A stretch of DNA of 64,000 nt from JABFRJ01 sp963847145. GTDB lineage: Bacteria; Pseudomonadota; Alphaproteobacteria; Rhizobiales; Hyphomicrobiaceae. The stretch is from positions 248,001 through 312,000 of the forward strand of contig CAWJYN010000007.1 of the NCBI GenBank assembly GCA_963847145.1, given 5' to 3'. The notes beneath the pieces are model-generated. The model was not told the origin of the DNA and made no database searches. It was given only the letters and a program-made list of their open reading frames with translations. Every line of letters starts with the position of its first letter. Position 1 is the stretch's first letter. This document shows positions 19,380-28,494 of this stretch, one piece after another. The position numbers and the translations under genes were made by a program.

Positions 19380-22300
19380 ATGTTGCTCTCCCACCGCTCC
19401 AGTTCTGTGCTGCCGGCATTGGCCGTAGCGCTGTTGACCACCACTGCCCACTTGCAAACCGCTGATGCTCAGACTGGCCCAGTGCCGAAGGTCGCTGCGA
19501 CACCTGCCAAGGCGGCGGTTCCGGCGCTGGTGCCGGTGACGGTCGTCCGTGAAGCGGAACGCTATGAGACGGCTCTGAAGGCCGCCTTCAAGCCCGGCAA
19601 GCAAGTGGCCCGTGATCTGATCGCTACTGGCCAGAAAGCTGCGACGGCGACACCGCCGAACCTACGCGCCGCGATTGCTGCTTTTCGCGAGGCTGTGTTT
19701 GCCGAGCCGGCCAATGCGCAGGCCTGGACCTTGCTCGCGGATGTGCTGTTGCAAGTGCAGCCTGATCCGGCAAAGCCAGCGGAGAAGTCTGAACTGCTGC
19801 TCGCGGCGTCTGCCGCTGCATGGCGGGCCACCGAGCGCGCGCAAGGTGCCACCGAAAAATCCCGCGCGTTGTTCGTGCTATCAGAAGCCATGAAACGCCG
19901 TGCCCTCTGGCGCCCGGCGATCAACGTCTTGAAGGCGGCGCTTGCGGTCGACGAAAATCCGGTTCGCCGCGCCAACTTGAATGCGCTGATTGCTGAGCAC
20001 GGGTTCCGTATCCTCGAAACCAAGACAGATGCGGATGCAGTGAATCCCCGTGCCTGTGTGCAGTTCTCTGAAACACTGGCCAGCGGCAAGGTGGACTTTG
20101 CATCGTTCGTTACCGTTGATGGCCGCGCGGCCCAGGCTGTGACTGCCGAGGCGCGGCAGCTGTGCGTCGATGGCCTGAAGCACGGTCAGCGCTATCAAAT
20201 CCAGGTGCGCGCCGGTCTGCCCTCGGCGATCAGTGAAAATCTGATCAAGAGCGTCGATCTGAACGTCTATGTCCGGGATCGCGCGCCATCTGTCCGGGCT
20301 GCCGGGCGCGCCTATGTGCTGCCGCGCACCGGCCAGCAGGGCATTCCGCTGACGACGGTGAACACCGAGACCATCAAGGTCGATGTCTTCCGTATCGGGG
20401 ACCGCAATCTGGCAAGTGCGCTGCAGTCGGGAGAATTCCAGAAGCAGATTTCCACGTACGATATCGAGCAGATCAAAGAGAAATCTGGTCACAGTGTTTA
20501 TTCGGGCGAACTTGCCACGGCTTCGCGCCTCAACGAGGATGTGACGACAGCGTTCCCCGTGTCGGACGCGATCCCCAAGCTGCAGCCTGGTGTTTATGTG
20601 CTGAGTGCCCGGGTTGCTGCTAAGCCGGGCGCCGATCACGACAACGACAATCGGCATCGTGCGTCGCAGTGGTTCATTGTCTCCGACCTGGGGATGACTG
20701 CCTTCAATGGCCGTGACGGGGTGCATGGATTTGTGCGCTCGCTGGCGACTGCTGATCCCGTCGTTGGTGCCAAAGTGCGCCTCGTGGCGCGTAACAACGA
20801 AATTCTCGGTGAAGCTAAAACCGATGCGCGCGGCTACGTGAAGTTCGATGCTGGCTTGAAGCGTGGCGAAGGCGGGCTGGCGCCTGCTTTTCTCTCGGCG
20901 GAAATTGCGAGCGGCGACAGCGGCGACTTCGCGTTTCTCGATCTCTCGACGGCCGCGTTCGATCTTTCTGATCGCGGCGTCAAGGGGCGTGATGCGCCCG
21001 GCCCGCTTGATGCCTTCACGTTCGCGGACCGTGGCGTTTATCGCCCCGGCGAGACTGTGTATTTGACTTCGCTGATCCGTGACGCACAGGGCAAAGCTGC
21101 CAAGTTGCCGGTGACCTTGATCGTGTCGCGCCCTGATGGTGTTGAGCACAAGCGCATCGCGCTGACCGATGACCAGCTGGGTGCCCGAGCGTACAGCCTT
21201 ATTCTCGGTGGCGGCGCGCAGACCGGCACCTGGCGCGTCAAAATCCATGCTGATCCAAAGGCCGAAGCTATTTCGACGGTGGCCTTCCTGGTCGAAGACT
21301 TTGTGCCGGAGCGTCTCGATCTCAAGCTTGAAGCGGCGACGGCTACGCTCGAGCCGGAGGCTGGTGGCAAGGTCAAGCTGACGGGCAAATATCTCTACGG
21401 TCCGCCTGCCGCAAACCTCGCCGTTGAAGCCGATATCGTTGTGAAGCCGTCTGACAACGGCCTTGCGGCTTATCCCGGCTATCGCTTTGGTCTGGCCGAC
21501 GAAAAAATCGCACCCGCGCGCAAGACGCTTGAAGGCCTGCCTGAAACCGACGCAACAGGGCTCGCCACACTTGCCATCACTCTACCGCAGATCGACCGCA
21601 CCGCGCGGCCCCTTGAAGCCAATGTCATCGTACGACTGCGCGAGAATGGCGGGCGGACCATCGAACGTTCGCTGACCATGCCCGTTGGTGCCAGTGGCCC
21701 CCGCGTCGGCATCAAGCCGCTGTTCGGCACGCCGGGCACGACTCAACTGCAAACCGGCGAAGGCGATACCGTTGCCTTCGAAACCTTGCTCATCGACGCT
21801 AAGGGCGCGCCCATTCCCATCAAGGGTCTGAAGTGGGAACTCTACAAGTTGGAACAGCGCTGGCAGTGGTACAACCGCGATAACGAATGGAGTTATGACG
21901 CGCAGACATCGACGCGCCGGGTTGCCAGCGGTGAAGTTGCAACGCAGGGCACCGTGCCCGCCAAGCTCGACGCCAAAACCGAGTGGGGCCGCTACCGCCT
22001 CGAAGTTTCGGTAATCGATCCGAATGGCGCGGGCGTCACCACACCCATTCTCTCCAGTGTCGAGTTCACCTCCGGCTACTGGCATGATGAAGCCGCCGAC
22101 AGCCCCGAGATGCTCGACATCGCGCTCGATAAGCCGAGCTACAAGGCCGGCGACACAGCCCGCGTCCGCATCACCTCCAAGATGGCCGGCAAAGCGCAGA
22201 TCGCCATCCTCGGCTCCGGTGTTGTCGCCATGCAAGAAGCGAACCTGCCGGCTGGCGGCGGCGAAGTCGCGGTCCCGGTCACTGATGCCTGGGGTGCCGG

Positions 22301-24779
22301 TGCTTATGTGACCGCTACTCTGTTCCGTCCGCTGGAAGCCGCTGAGAAACGGATGCCCGGCCGCGCGATGGGTCTCAAGTGGCTCACGGTCGATGCGGAT
22401 GCGCGCAAGCTGGCGGTTTCGCTCGGCACGCCTGAGAAAGTGAAAGGCGCTTCCAAACTCGTGGTCCCCGTCAAACTTGTTGGCCTGACACCAGGTGAAG
22501 CGGCGCGCGTCACGGTGCATGCGACCGACGTTGGTGTGCTGGCACTCACGCGGTTTGAAACGCCCAAGCCGGACGCGTGGTTCTTTGGCCAACGTAAATT
22601 AGGCCTGGAAATCCGCGACTTTTATGCTCGCCTCATCGACGGCATGCGTGCTGAACGGGGCAAGCTCCGCTCCGGTGGTGACGGTGGTGCCGACAACGCA
22701 ATGTCCATGACCGGTGCGCCGCCGGTTGAAGCCACGCTCGCGCTGACCTCCGGGATTGTCACCGTCGGGCCCGATGGCATCGCCCAGGTCAGCTTCGATT
22801 TGCCGGACTTCAACGGTACTGTCCGTCTCACGGCGGTTGCCTGGAGTGAAGGCCGTGCTGGTTCCACATCGAAAGACGTCATCGTTCGCGATGCTGTTAC
22901 GCTGACTGCGTCTGCGCCGCGCTTCCTGACGCTTGGCGATGAGGCCCGCCTGCAGCTCGACGTGCACAACGTCGAAGGGGCTGCTGGGAACTATGACATC
23001 GCCGTCACCAACGGCGCGCAGAGCTTGGCTGGCAAAGCCATCGCCCTCAAAGTTGGCGAGAAGAAAGCTGACGCTATCGCCCTCAAGCCCTCCGAAGTTG
23101 GTCTCATGGCCCTTGATGTGAGTGTCAAAGGTCCTGGCGGCATCTCTGTCACCCGGAAACTGAGTTTCGATGTGAAACCACCGGCTGGCGACATCAAGCG
23201 CACGACGGTTGCGACGCTCAACGCCAAGGGCGGGAAGCTGGTGCTGTCAGCGGATCTGCTTGCTGATCTCATTCCCTCAACCGCGAAAGTGACTGCGCAC
23301 GTCGGCCCGCTTGCCAGCCTCAACGTGCCTGGTCTGCTCGCCGAGCTTGATCGCTATCCGTATGGTTGCGCCGAGCAGACGACCAGCCGCGCGCTGCCAT
23401 TGCTCTACGCCAACGACGTCGCCCGGCAAATCGGCTTGGGTGCTGACAAAGATCTGCGCGAGCGCGTTGCCAAGGCGATTGAGCATGTGCTTGAGATGCA
23501 GGATAGCGCTGGTGCGTTCGGTGTGTGGGGGCCCAGTAACGGTGACCTTTGGCTGACCAGCTACGTCACTGACTTCCTGCTGCGCGCCCGCGAGGCTGGC
23601 CACGCTGTCAACGCCAAGGCGCTTTCGCTGGCGCTTGATAAGCTCGCTAATAGCATCGCCATCGAACAGGATTTTGCCAAAGGTGGTGAGAACCGGGCTT
23701 ATGCGCTGTACGTTCTCGCCCGCGCTGGCCGGGCGCCGGTCGGTGAGCTGCGTTATGATGTGGACACGCGCCTTGAGAAGTTCTCGACGGCGTTGTCGCA
23801 GGCACAGCTTGGTGCTGCGCTTGGTCTGACAGGTGATCGCGAGCGTGCGGAAAAGGCTTTTGCCGCTGCCATCAAGAAGCTTGACGTGGCAACGCCGGAA
23901 GCGATCTTCCGCCGCGATTATGGTACGGGCCTGCGCGATGGCGCGGCGCTCGTAACGCTGGCCTCCGAGTTGAAACTGGCGAAGACGGAAACGCCGCGGC
24001 TGGTGGATGTGCTCGCCAAAGCGCATGCTGCGAAGGCTTATACGTCCACACAGGAGCAGGCTTGGCTGCTGCTTGCTGCGCGCGCCATTGCTGACCAGGG
24101 CACCAGTTTGTCGCTGTCGGTCAACGGCACGCCGCAACAAGGCCAGTTTACCCGCGCTTTCAAAGCGCCGGAGTTAAGAGACGGTGCCGTGACGATCGAG
24201 AACACGGCTGACACCGCGACAAACGCGGTCATTACCGTCTTCGGGAGTGCGCTGACGCCGGAGCCGGCGGTGTCGAAAGGCTTCACTCTCGAGCGCAGCT
24301 ACTTCACGCTCGACGGCAAGAAACTTGATCTCAAGAGTGCCGCCGGTGGCGTATCAACGCTGGCGCAGAACGAGCGCCTCGTCGTGGTGCTCAAGGTTGA
24401 CGCGCAAAGTGAGGGTGGCCGCATCCTGCTGGTTGACCGTCTGCCGGCGGGCTTCGAAATCGAGAACCCCCGTCTCGTTGACAGCGGTGACGTGAAGAGC
24501 CTGGATTGGCTCACGACCACCCGCAAGCCGGAACATACTGAATTCCGCGATGACCGCTTCGTCGCTGCATTCGATTTCTTCGGTACCGACGGCCGCCGCC
24601 GCAATGGCAACGATGACGCTGAAAACCAGCAGCCCGCCAAGACGGCCACGGTCGCCTATCTCGTCCGCGCCGTGATACCGGGCAGCTTCATTCACCCGGC
24701 AGCGACGGTCGAGGATATGTACCGCCCCGATCGCCATGCGCGTACGGCCACCGGCAAACTCACTGTGACGGCGAAGTAA
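19380..24779 (+). CDS. Bacterial alpha-2-macroglobulin
   Basis: A 1799-residue YfhM-type alpha-2-macroglobulin, a periplasmic protease trap thought to protect the envelope when the wall is breached. The start at 19380 has CAGGGA upstream and gives a signal peptide ending near TADAQ. There is no lipobox cysteine, so unlike E. coli YfhM it is probably soluble and not a lipoprotein. MG-type beta domains fill the middle. The thioester motif CAEQ is at 1330-1333 inside YPYGCAEQTTSR, so the covalent trap should be functional. The C-terminal alpha-alpha barrel follows. pbpC begins one base after its stop, the conserved pairing with a wall-repair transglycosylase. Confidence 0.92.
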   Translation: MLLSHRSSSVLPALAVALLTTTAHLQTADAQTGPVPKVAATPAKAAVPALVPVTVVREAERYETALKAAFKPGKQVARDLIATGQKAATATPPNLRAAIAAFREAVFAEPANAQAWTLLADVLLQVQPDPAKPAEKSELLLAASAAAWRATERAQGATEKSRALFVLSEAMKRRALWRPAINVLKAALAVDENPVRRANLNALIAEHGFRILETKTDADAVNPRACVQFSETLASGKVDFASFVTVDGRAAQAVTAEARQLCVDGLKHGQRYQIQVRAGLPSAISENLIKSVDLNVYVRDRAPSVRAAGRAYVLPRTGQQGIPLTTVNTETIKVDVFRIGDRNLASALQSGEFQKQISTYDIEQIKEKSGHSVYSGELATASRLNEDVTTAFPVSDAIPKLQPGVYVLSARVAAKPGADHDNDNRHRASQWFIVSDLGMTAFNGRDGVHGFVRSLATADPVVGAKVRLVARNNEILGEAKTDARGYVKFDAGLKRGEGGLAPAFLSAEIASGDSGDFAFLDLSTAAFDLSDRGVKGRDAPGPLDAFTFADRGVYRPGETVYLTSLIRDAQGKAAKLPVTLIVSRPDGVEHKRIALTDDQLGARAYSLILGGGAQTGTWRVKIHADPKAEAISTVAFLVEDFVPERLDLKLEAATATLEPEAGGKVKLTGKYLYGPPAANLAVEADIVVKPSDNGLAAYPGYRFGLADEKIAPARKTLEGLPETDATGLATLAITLPQIDRTARPLEANVIVRLRENGGRTIERSLTMPVGASGPRVGIKPLFGTPGTTQLQTGEGDTVAFETLLIDAKGAPIPIKGLKWELYKLEQRWQWYNRDNEWSYDAQTSTRRVASGEVATQGTVPAKLDAKTEWGRYRLEVSVIDPNGAGVTTPILSSVEFTSGYWHDEAADSPEMLDIALDKPSYKAGDTARVRITSKMAGKAQIAILGSGVVAMQEANLPAGGGEVAVPVTDAWGAGAYVTATLFRPLEAAEKRMPGRAMGLKWLTVDADARKLAVSLGTPEKVKGASKLVVPVKLVGLTPGEAARVTVHATDVGVLALTRFETPKPDAWFFGQRKLGLEIRDFYARLIDGMRAERGKLRSGGDGGADNAMSMTGAPPVEATLALTSGIVTVGPDGIAQVSFDLPDFNGTVRLTAVAWSEGRAGSTSKDVIVRDAVTLTASAPRFLTLGDEARLQLDVHNVEGAAGNYDIAVTNGAQSLAGKAIALKVGEKKADAIALKPSEVGLMALDVSVKGPGGISVTRKLSFDVKPPAGDIKRTTVATLNAKGGKLVLSADLLADLIPSTAKVTAHVGPLASLNVPGLLAELDRYPYGCAEQTTSRALPLLYANDVARQIGLGADKDLRERVAKAIEHVLEMQDSAGAFGVWGPSNGDLWLTSYVTDFLLRAREAGHAVNAKALSLALDKLANSIAIEQDFAKGGENRAYALYVLARAGRAPVGELRYDVDTRLEKFSTALSQAQLGAALGLTGDRERAEKAFAAAIKKLDVATPEAIFRRDYGTGLRDGAALVTLASELKLAKTETPRLVDVLAKAHAAKAYTSTQEQAWLLLAARAIADQGTSLSLSVNGTPQQGQFTRAFKAPELRDGAVTIENTADTATNAVITVFGSALTPEPAVSKGFTLERSYFTLDGKKLDLKSAAGGVSTLAQNERLVVVLKVDAQSEGGRILLVDRLPAGFEIENPRLVDSGDVKSLDWLTTTRKPEHTEFRDDRFVAAFDFFGTDGRRRNGNDDAENQQPAKTATVAYLVRAVIPGSFIHPAATVEDMYRPDRHARTATGKLTVTAK

Positions 24780-24780
24780 G

Positions 24781-26997
24781 ATGGCAAAGCGGTTCACAGT
24801 CCGCGTGCCGCGTTTGGTGGAGGATGGTTTCCGGCAGCGGAAAGCCAAGCTTGCCCCCCACCCCAACCCTCCCCCACGAGGGGGGAGGGAACCCGCGTCG
24901 CGCGCGGGCGTCCGTTCCTGGTCAAAGATGGCTCAACGCGCGGCTGTGGTGCTTGGCGTCGCCATTGCTTGTGCATCGCTGGCGCTGGAAATAACGATCC
25001 GCCGGCTTGATCCGTTGCCGATGGCGCGGGCGGAAAACACGTCTGTCACGGTGCTGGATCGTGATGGCGTTCTGCTGCGCGCATATACGACTGCGGACGA
25101 GCATTGGCGGCTGCCGATTGCTGCGGCTGATGTCGATCCGCTATATCTCAAAATGCTGATCGCGTTCGAGGACCGGCGCTTTTATGTGCATCCCGGCGTT
25201 GATCCGGTCGCGACGTTGCGGGCTGTGGGGCAAGTCGCGCGTTACGGCCGTATCGTGTCCGGCAGCTCCACGCTGACGATGCAGGTCGCGCGGCTGCTTG
25301 ATGGCATTCACGCGCGCGATGCTGCTGGCAAACTCAAGCAGATGCTGCGCGCGCTGCAAATCGAGCGCACGTACGCCAAGTCAGACGTGCTCCGTCTTTA
25401 TCTGCAGCTTGCGCCGTTCGGTGGCAATCTCGAAGGCGTGCGGGCGGCGTCGCTGGCCTACTTCGGTAAGGAGCCGCGCCGCCTCAGTCCCGCCGAGGCC
25501 GCGTTGCTCGTCGCGATCCCGCAAGCGCCAGAGAGCCGCAAGCCGGACCGGTCGCCGAATGCTGCCCGCGTGGCCCGCGACCGTGTGCTGGCGCGTGCCG
25601 TTGCTGCCGGCGTCATCAAACCTGAAGACATGAACCTCGCTCGACTGGAGCCGGTGCCGACCGTGCGGCGCGAATTTTCCAAGCTCGCGCCACATCTCGC
25701 CGATGCCGAGCGCGAGGCGAACCCGGAGCGCCGCGTGCATCGGCTGACGCTGGATGCCGCGCTGCAAGCCAGGCTTGAAAGCGTTGCCCGCGATCATGCG
25801 CGCGTGCTTGGACAGGGCCTGTCGGCTGCCATTGTTGCCATTGATCACGCGACTGGGCAGGTCCTTGCGGAAGTGGGCTCAGCTGGCTTTCTTGACGAAA
25901 GCCGCGCTGGTGCCGTCGATATGGCCCGGGCCGTCCGTTCGCCCGGTTCCACGTTGAAGCCACTGATCTATGGGCTCGCGTTTGAAGCTGGGTTGGCGCA
26001 TCCCAATACGCTGATCGAGGATCGGCCGACGCGCTTTGGCACTTATGTGCCGAAGAACTTTGATCGCGACTGGCATGGCATTGTCACCATTCGCGAAGCG
26101 CTTGCGCAGTCCCTCAACATCCCAGCGGTGAGTGTGCTTGAAGCGGTTGGCCCGTTGAAGTTTTATGGGCGGCTGCAGCAGGCGGGGCTGGCGCCGCAGT
26201 TGCCAAAGGATGCGGAGCCGACGCTGGCTGTGGCGCTCGGTGGACTGGGGTTGCGGCTGGTAGATCTGGCGCAGCTCTATGGCGGGTTTGCCCGTGGCGG
26301 TGAGATCGTCTCGTTGCGGCATCGCCAGGTCGACGCAACCGAGGCCGCCGCACCGCCGCGCCAGCGCCTGCTGTCGCCGGTTGCTGCGTGGTATGTCGCC
26401 GATATACTGCGCAACGCGCCGGCGCCAGCGCATGCCAGAACCGGCCAGATCGCCTTCAAGACGGGCACGTCGTATGGAGCACGCGACGCCTGGGCCGCGG
26501 GTTTTGATGGACGGCATACGATTGCTGTCTGGGTTGGCCGGGCGGACGGGGCCGCGGTGCCTGGTCTGGCGGGGCGTCCGTCGGCCGCGCCGATGCTGTT
26601 TGATGCGTTCCAGCGGATCGCCGACCAGCGCACACCGTTGCCGCCTGCTCCACGCGATGCGCTCAAAGCGACCGGCGCCGACCTGCCGCCGCCGCTGCGC
26701 CGTTTCAATCCGAGTGCTGAAACGCCGGACGCGCATAGCGCCGCCTATCGCAGCCAACCGCTCCGCATCGCGTTCCCACCCGATCGGGCAGAACTCGATA
26801 GCGAGGCCAGCGATAGCGTTGTGGTCAAAGCCGACGGCGGCGTGCTCCCGCTGACATGGCTGATCGACGGCGCGCCCGTCTCCGCCGACGGTCACCGGCG
26901 CGAACTCACGCTGCCCGGCCAGCGTCAGGGCTTCGTCAAAGTGTCTGTTATCGATGCCGCCGGCCGCACCGATCGTGTCACCATCCGTCTGAAGTAG
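24781..26997 (+). CDS. pbpC: Penicillin-binding protein 1C
   Basis: A bifunctional peptidoglycan glycosyltransferase/transpeptidase. Numbered from 24781 (738 residues), the transglycosylase glutamate is E130 in AFEDRRFYVHPGV, the penicillin-binding serine is S390 in SPGSTLK, and the KTG motif is at 560-562. A short C-terminal BiPBP-like domain ends the protein. One membrane anchor lies near 50-72. The first 49 residues include a palindromic repeat (24867-24889) translated as PHPNPPPRGGRE. The ATG at 24928 would give a short cytoplasmic tail like other PBP1C proteins and leave the repeat untranslated; either start is possible. Coupled to the alpha-2-macroglobulin gene. Confidence 0.9.
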   Translation: MAKRFTVRVPRLVEDGFRQRKAKLAPHPNPPPRGGREPASRAGVRSWSKMAQRAAVVLGVAIACASLALEITIRRLDPLPMARAENTSVTVLDRDGVLLRAYTTADEHWRLPIAAADVDPLYLKMLIAFEDRRFYVHPGVDPVATLRAVGQVARYGRIVSGSSTLTMQVARLLDGIHARDAAGKLKQMLRALQIERTYAKSDVLRLYLQLAPFGGNLEGVRAASLAYFGKEPRRLSPAEAALLVAIPQAPESRKPDRSPNAARVARDRVLARAVAAGVIKPEDMNLARLEPVPTVRREFSKLAPHLADAEREANPERRVHRLTLDAALQARLESVARDHARVLGQGLSAAIVAIDHATGQVLAEVGSAGFLDESRAGAVDMARAVRSPGSTLKPLIYGLAFEAGLAHPNTLIEDRPTRFGTYVPKNFDRDWHGIVTIREALAQSLNIPAVSVLEAVGPLKFYGRLQQAGLAPQLPKDAEPTLAVALGGLGLRLVDLAQLYGGFARGGEIVSLRHRQVDATEAAAPPRQRLLSPVAAWYVADILRNAPAPAHARTGQIAFKTGTSYGARDAWAAGFDGRHTIAVWVGRADGAAVPGLAGRPSAAPMLFDAFQRIADQRTPLPPAPRDALKATGADLPPPLRRFNPSAETPDAHSAAYRSQPLRIAFPPDRAELDSEASDSVVVKADGGVLPLTWLIDGAPVSADGHRRELTLPGQRQGFVKVSVIDAAGRTDRVTIRLK
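24867..24889. repeat. Palindromic GC-rich repeat inside the 5' end of pbpC
   Basis: Perfect 9-bp arms CCCTCCCCC (24867-24875) and GGGGGAGGG (24881-24889) around an ACGAG loop, preceded by CACCCCAA. This is the look of the dispersed CCCTCCCCC-type palindromes found between genes in many proteobacteria. Here it is either within the pbpC reading frame or in a 148-bp gap between the two genes, depending on the pbpC start. Confidence 0.7.
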
Positions 26998-27003
26998 GCG
27001 TGT

Positions 27004-27945
27004 CTAGACGGCCTTGCTCTTGGACATGGCGGGGGCCAATGACCCAAACGTACTCTCGACGGCGCGCTTTGGATTGCGGAACCACTCAGCCATATGATCG
27101 AGGAATACACGCTGACGTGGCAGCACGTGGCGCCCACTGACGTAAAGCGCGTAGATGCCCGTCGAACTGTTGTCGATGAACTGCGACAGCACCGGCACTA
27201 GCCGCCCGGATGCCAGCTCATCGGCGACAACGAGCTCTGTCGTGCGGATCAGGCCGAGCCCGGCCAGCGCCGCAATCCGCAAAACCTCACTGCTGTCGGA
27301 GCGCAGCCGTGCCCCGATCCGCACGGCAGTATCTTGGACGCCATTGGCGAACGCCCACGACCAGGCGTCGCCGAGCATGAGGCAGCGGTGTGCGGCGAGT
27401 TCGTCGGGGGTGGCGGGCGTTCCGGCCTCAGCAAGATAGGCGGGGGACGCGCAGACAATGACTTTATCATTGGCCAGGCGCTTTGCGATCAAGGTGCTGT
27501 CGGTCAGCGCGCCGCAACGGATGGCGACGTCATAGCCCTCTTCATGGAGGTTGACCTGGCGGTCCGTGATGTCGAGCTGGATCTCGATGTCGGCATACTC
27601 GGCCAGAAAACTCGACAATGCGGGCGCGACGAAGCGATGGCCGACGATTTGGGGTGCGGATACCTTGAGGCGGCCCATCGGCTTGCCGGAACTTGCTGCC
27701 ATCGACGAGCGTGCCTGCTCCAGTTCGCTCAAGACACGCTGGACATGCTCAAGAAAGCGCTTTCCCTCGTCGGTGATGCGGATCGAGCGGGTCGTCCGTT
27801 CAAAAAGGCGCACAGAGAGTGCCTCTTCCAGCGCCTGAATGCGCTTGGAAATGGTGCCCGGTGTCAGCCCCAGTTCGGCGCCGACCGCGGACAGATTTTG
27901 CAGCGCGGCCACGCGTGAGAAGATCTGCAGGTCCTGGATGTCCAT
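27004..27945 (-). CDS. LysR-family transcriptional regulator
   Basis: A 313-residue LysR regulator: N-terminal winged helix-turn-helix (about 1-60, SAVGAELGLTPGTISKRIQALE) and a periplasmic-binding-like effector domain (about 90-295). The start at 27945 has a perfect AGGAG six bases upstream; the frame stays open to 28122 but without such a site. The group resembles regulators that repress or activate oxidoreductase genes. It is transcribed away from the TAXI protein and the OYE-family reductase, which are its likely targets. It converges with pbpC at the other end (6 nt between stops). Confidence 0.88.
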   Translation of the reverse strand: MDIQDLQIFSRVAALQNLSAVGAELGLTPGTISKRIQALEEALSVRLFERTTRSIRITDEGKRFLEHVQRVLSELEQARSSMAASSGKPMGRLKVSAPQIVGHRFVAPALSSFLAEYADIEIQLDITDRQVNLHEEGYDVAIRCGALTDSTLIAKRLANDKVIVCASPAYLAEAGTPATPDELAAHRCLMLGDAWSWAFANGVQDTAVRIGARLRSDSSEVLRIAALAGLGLIRTTELVVADELASGRLVPVLSQFIDNSSTGIYALYVSGRHVLPRQRVFLDHMAEWFRNPKRAVESTFGSLAPAMSKSKAV

Positions 27946-28494
27946 AGGTTCTCCTGGGGAACCGCCGTGGGCGAACAAAACCCGTTGCGACGACGTCAGA
28001 ACGTCCGCATTCGGGCTTCTGTGGGCCGGAGGTGTTTCCGCTTGCGTTCCGATTTCTCTGCAGCCCATATGTCCATAAACCTTTGACTTAACAAGGTCCG
28101 GTTCGGTGACAGGTTGACGCAAACGTCAAAAGAATTAGTTATTCCCGCGCAATGGGAAAGCTAACGTATACGTCAATGTGCAAGATCGCGGCGCCGAAAC
28201 AAGAGTTTTCCGAAAAGCGCCTGATCGGGCCCTGGAATGTGGTGCAAAAGTGTTCATCGCAGCGCTTTGGCAGCAGTACCCAATCGAGCGTCCACAGCCG
28301 AGGTCTGCGCCGCGACCCGAGACCGTCACCCCTCTTGACCGCATCCCGGAACGTCTTGAAACCACGGCCGGGTCAGGGCTGCGGCACATTTCGCGACCGA
28401 GTTAAGGTCCCGGGGAGTGTTGGCTTGGTTGCAGTAGCCGCCGCATTTAGCGCATCCGCACAGGGCATGACCTCAAGCTGGGACAATCAACACC
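27946..28494. other. 549-bp divergent intergenic region
   Basis: It lies between the LysR gene (minus) and the TAXI gene (plus). Open frames cross it, but none has family resemblance, a ribosome site or conserved-looking composition, so I read it as non-coding. It holds two copies of a palindromic site, described separately. Confidence 0.4.
28114..28176. promoter_or_regulatory. Two palindromic operator-like sites (TTGACG-N4-CGTCAA)
   Basis: A perfect dyad TTGACG-CAAA-CGTCAA is at 28114-28129. A second, CTAACG-TATA-CGTCAA at 28161-28176, keeps one arm and 4 of 6 bases of the other. Their centres are 47 bp apart. They sit 170-230 bp upstream of the divergent LysR start and 320-380 bp upstream of the TAXI gene, so autoregulation by the LysR protein is the natural guess, but another dimeric regulator would fit too. 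Confidence 0.45.

Noticed and set aside
19881..21248. 455-residue minus-strand open frame inside the alpha-2-macroglobulin gene
   Set aside because: Complement-strand shadow of a strongly coding region; no motif or ribosome site.
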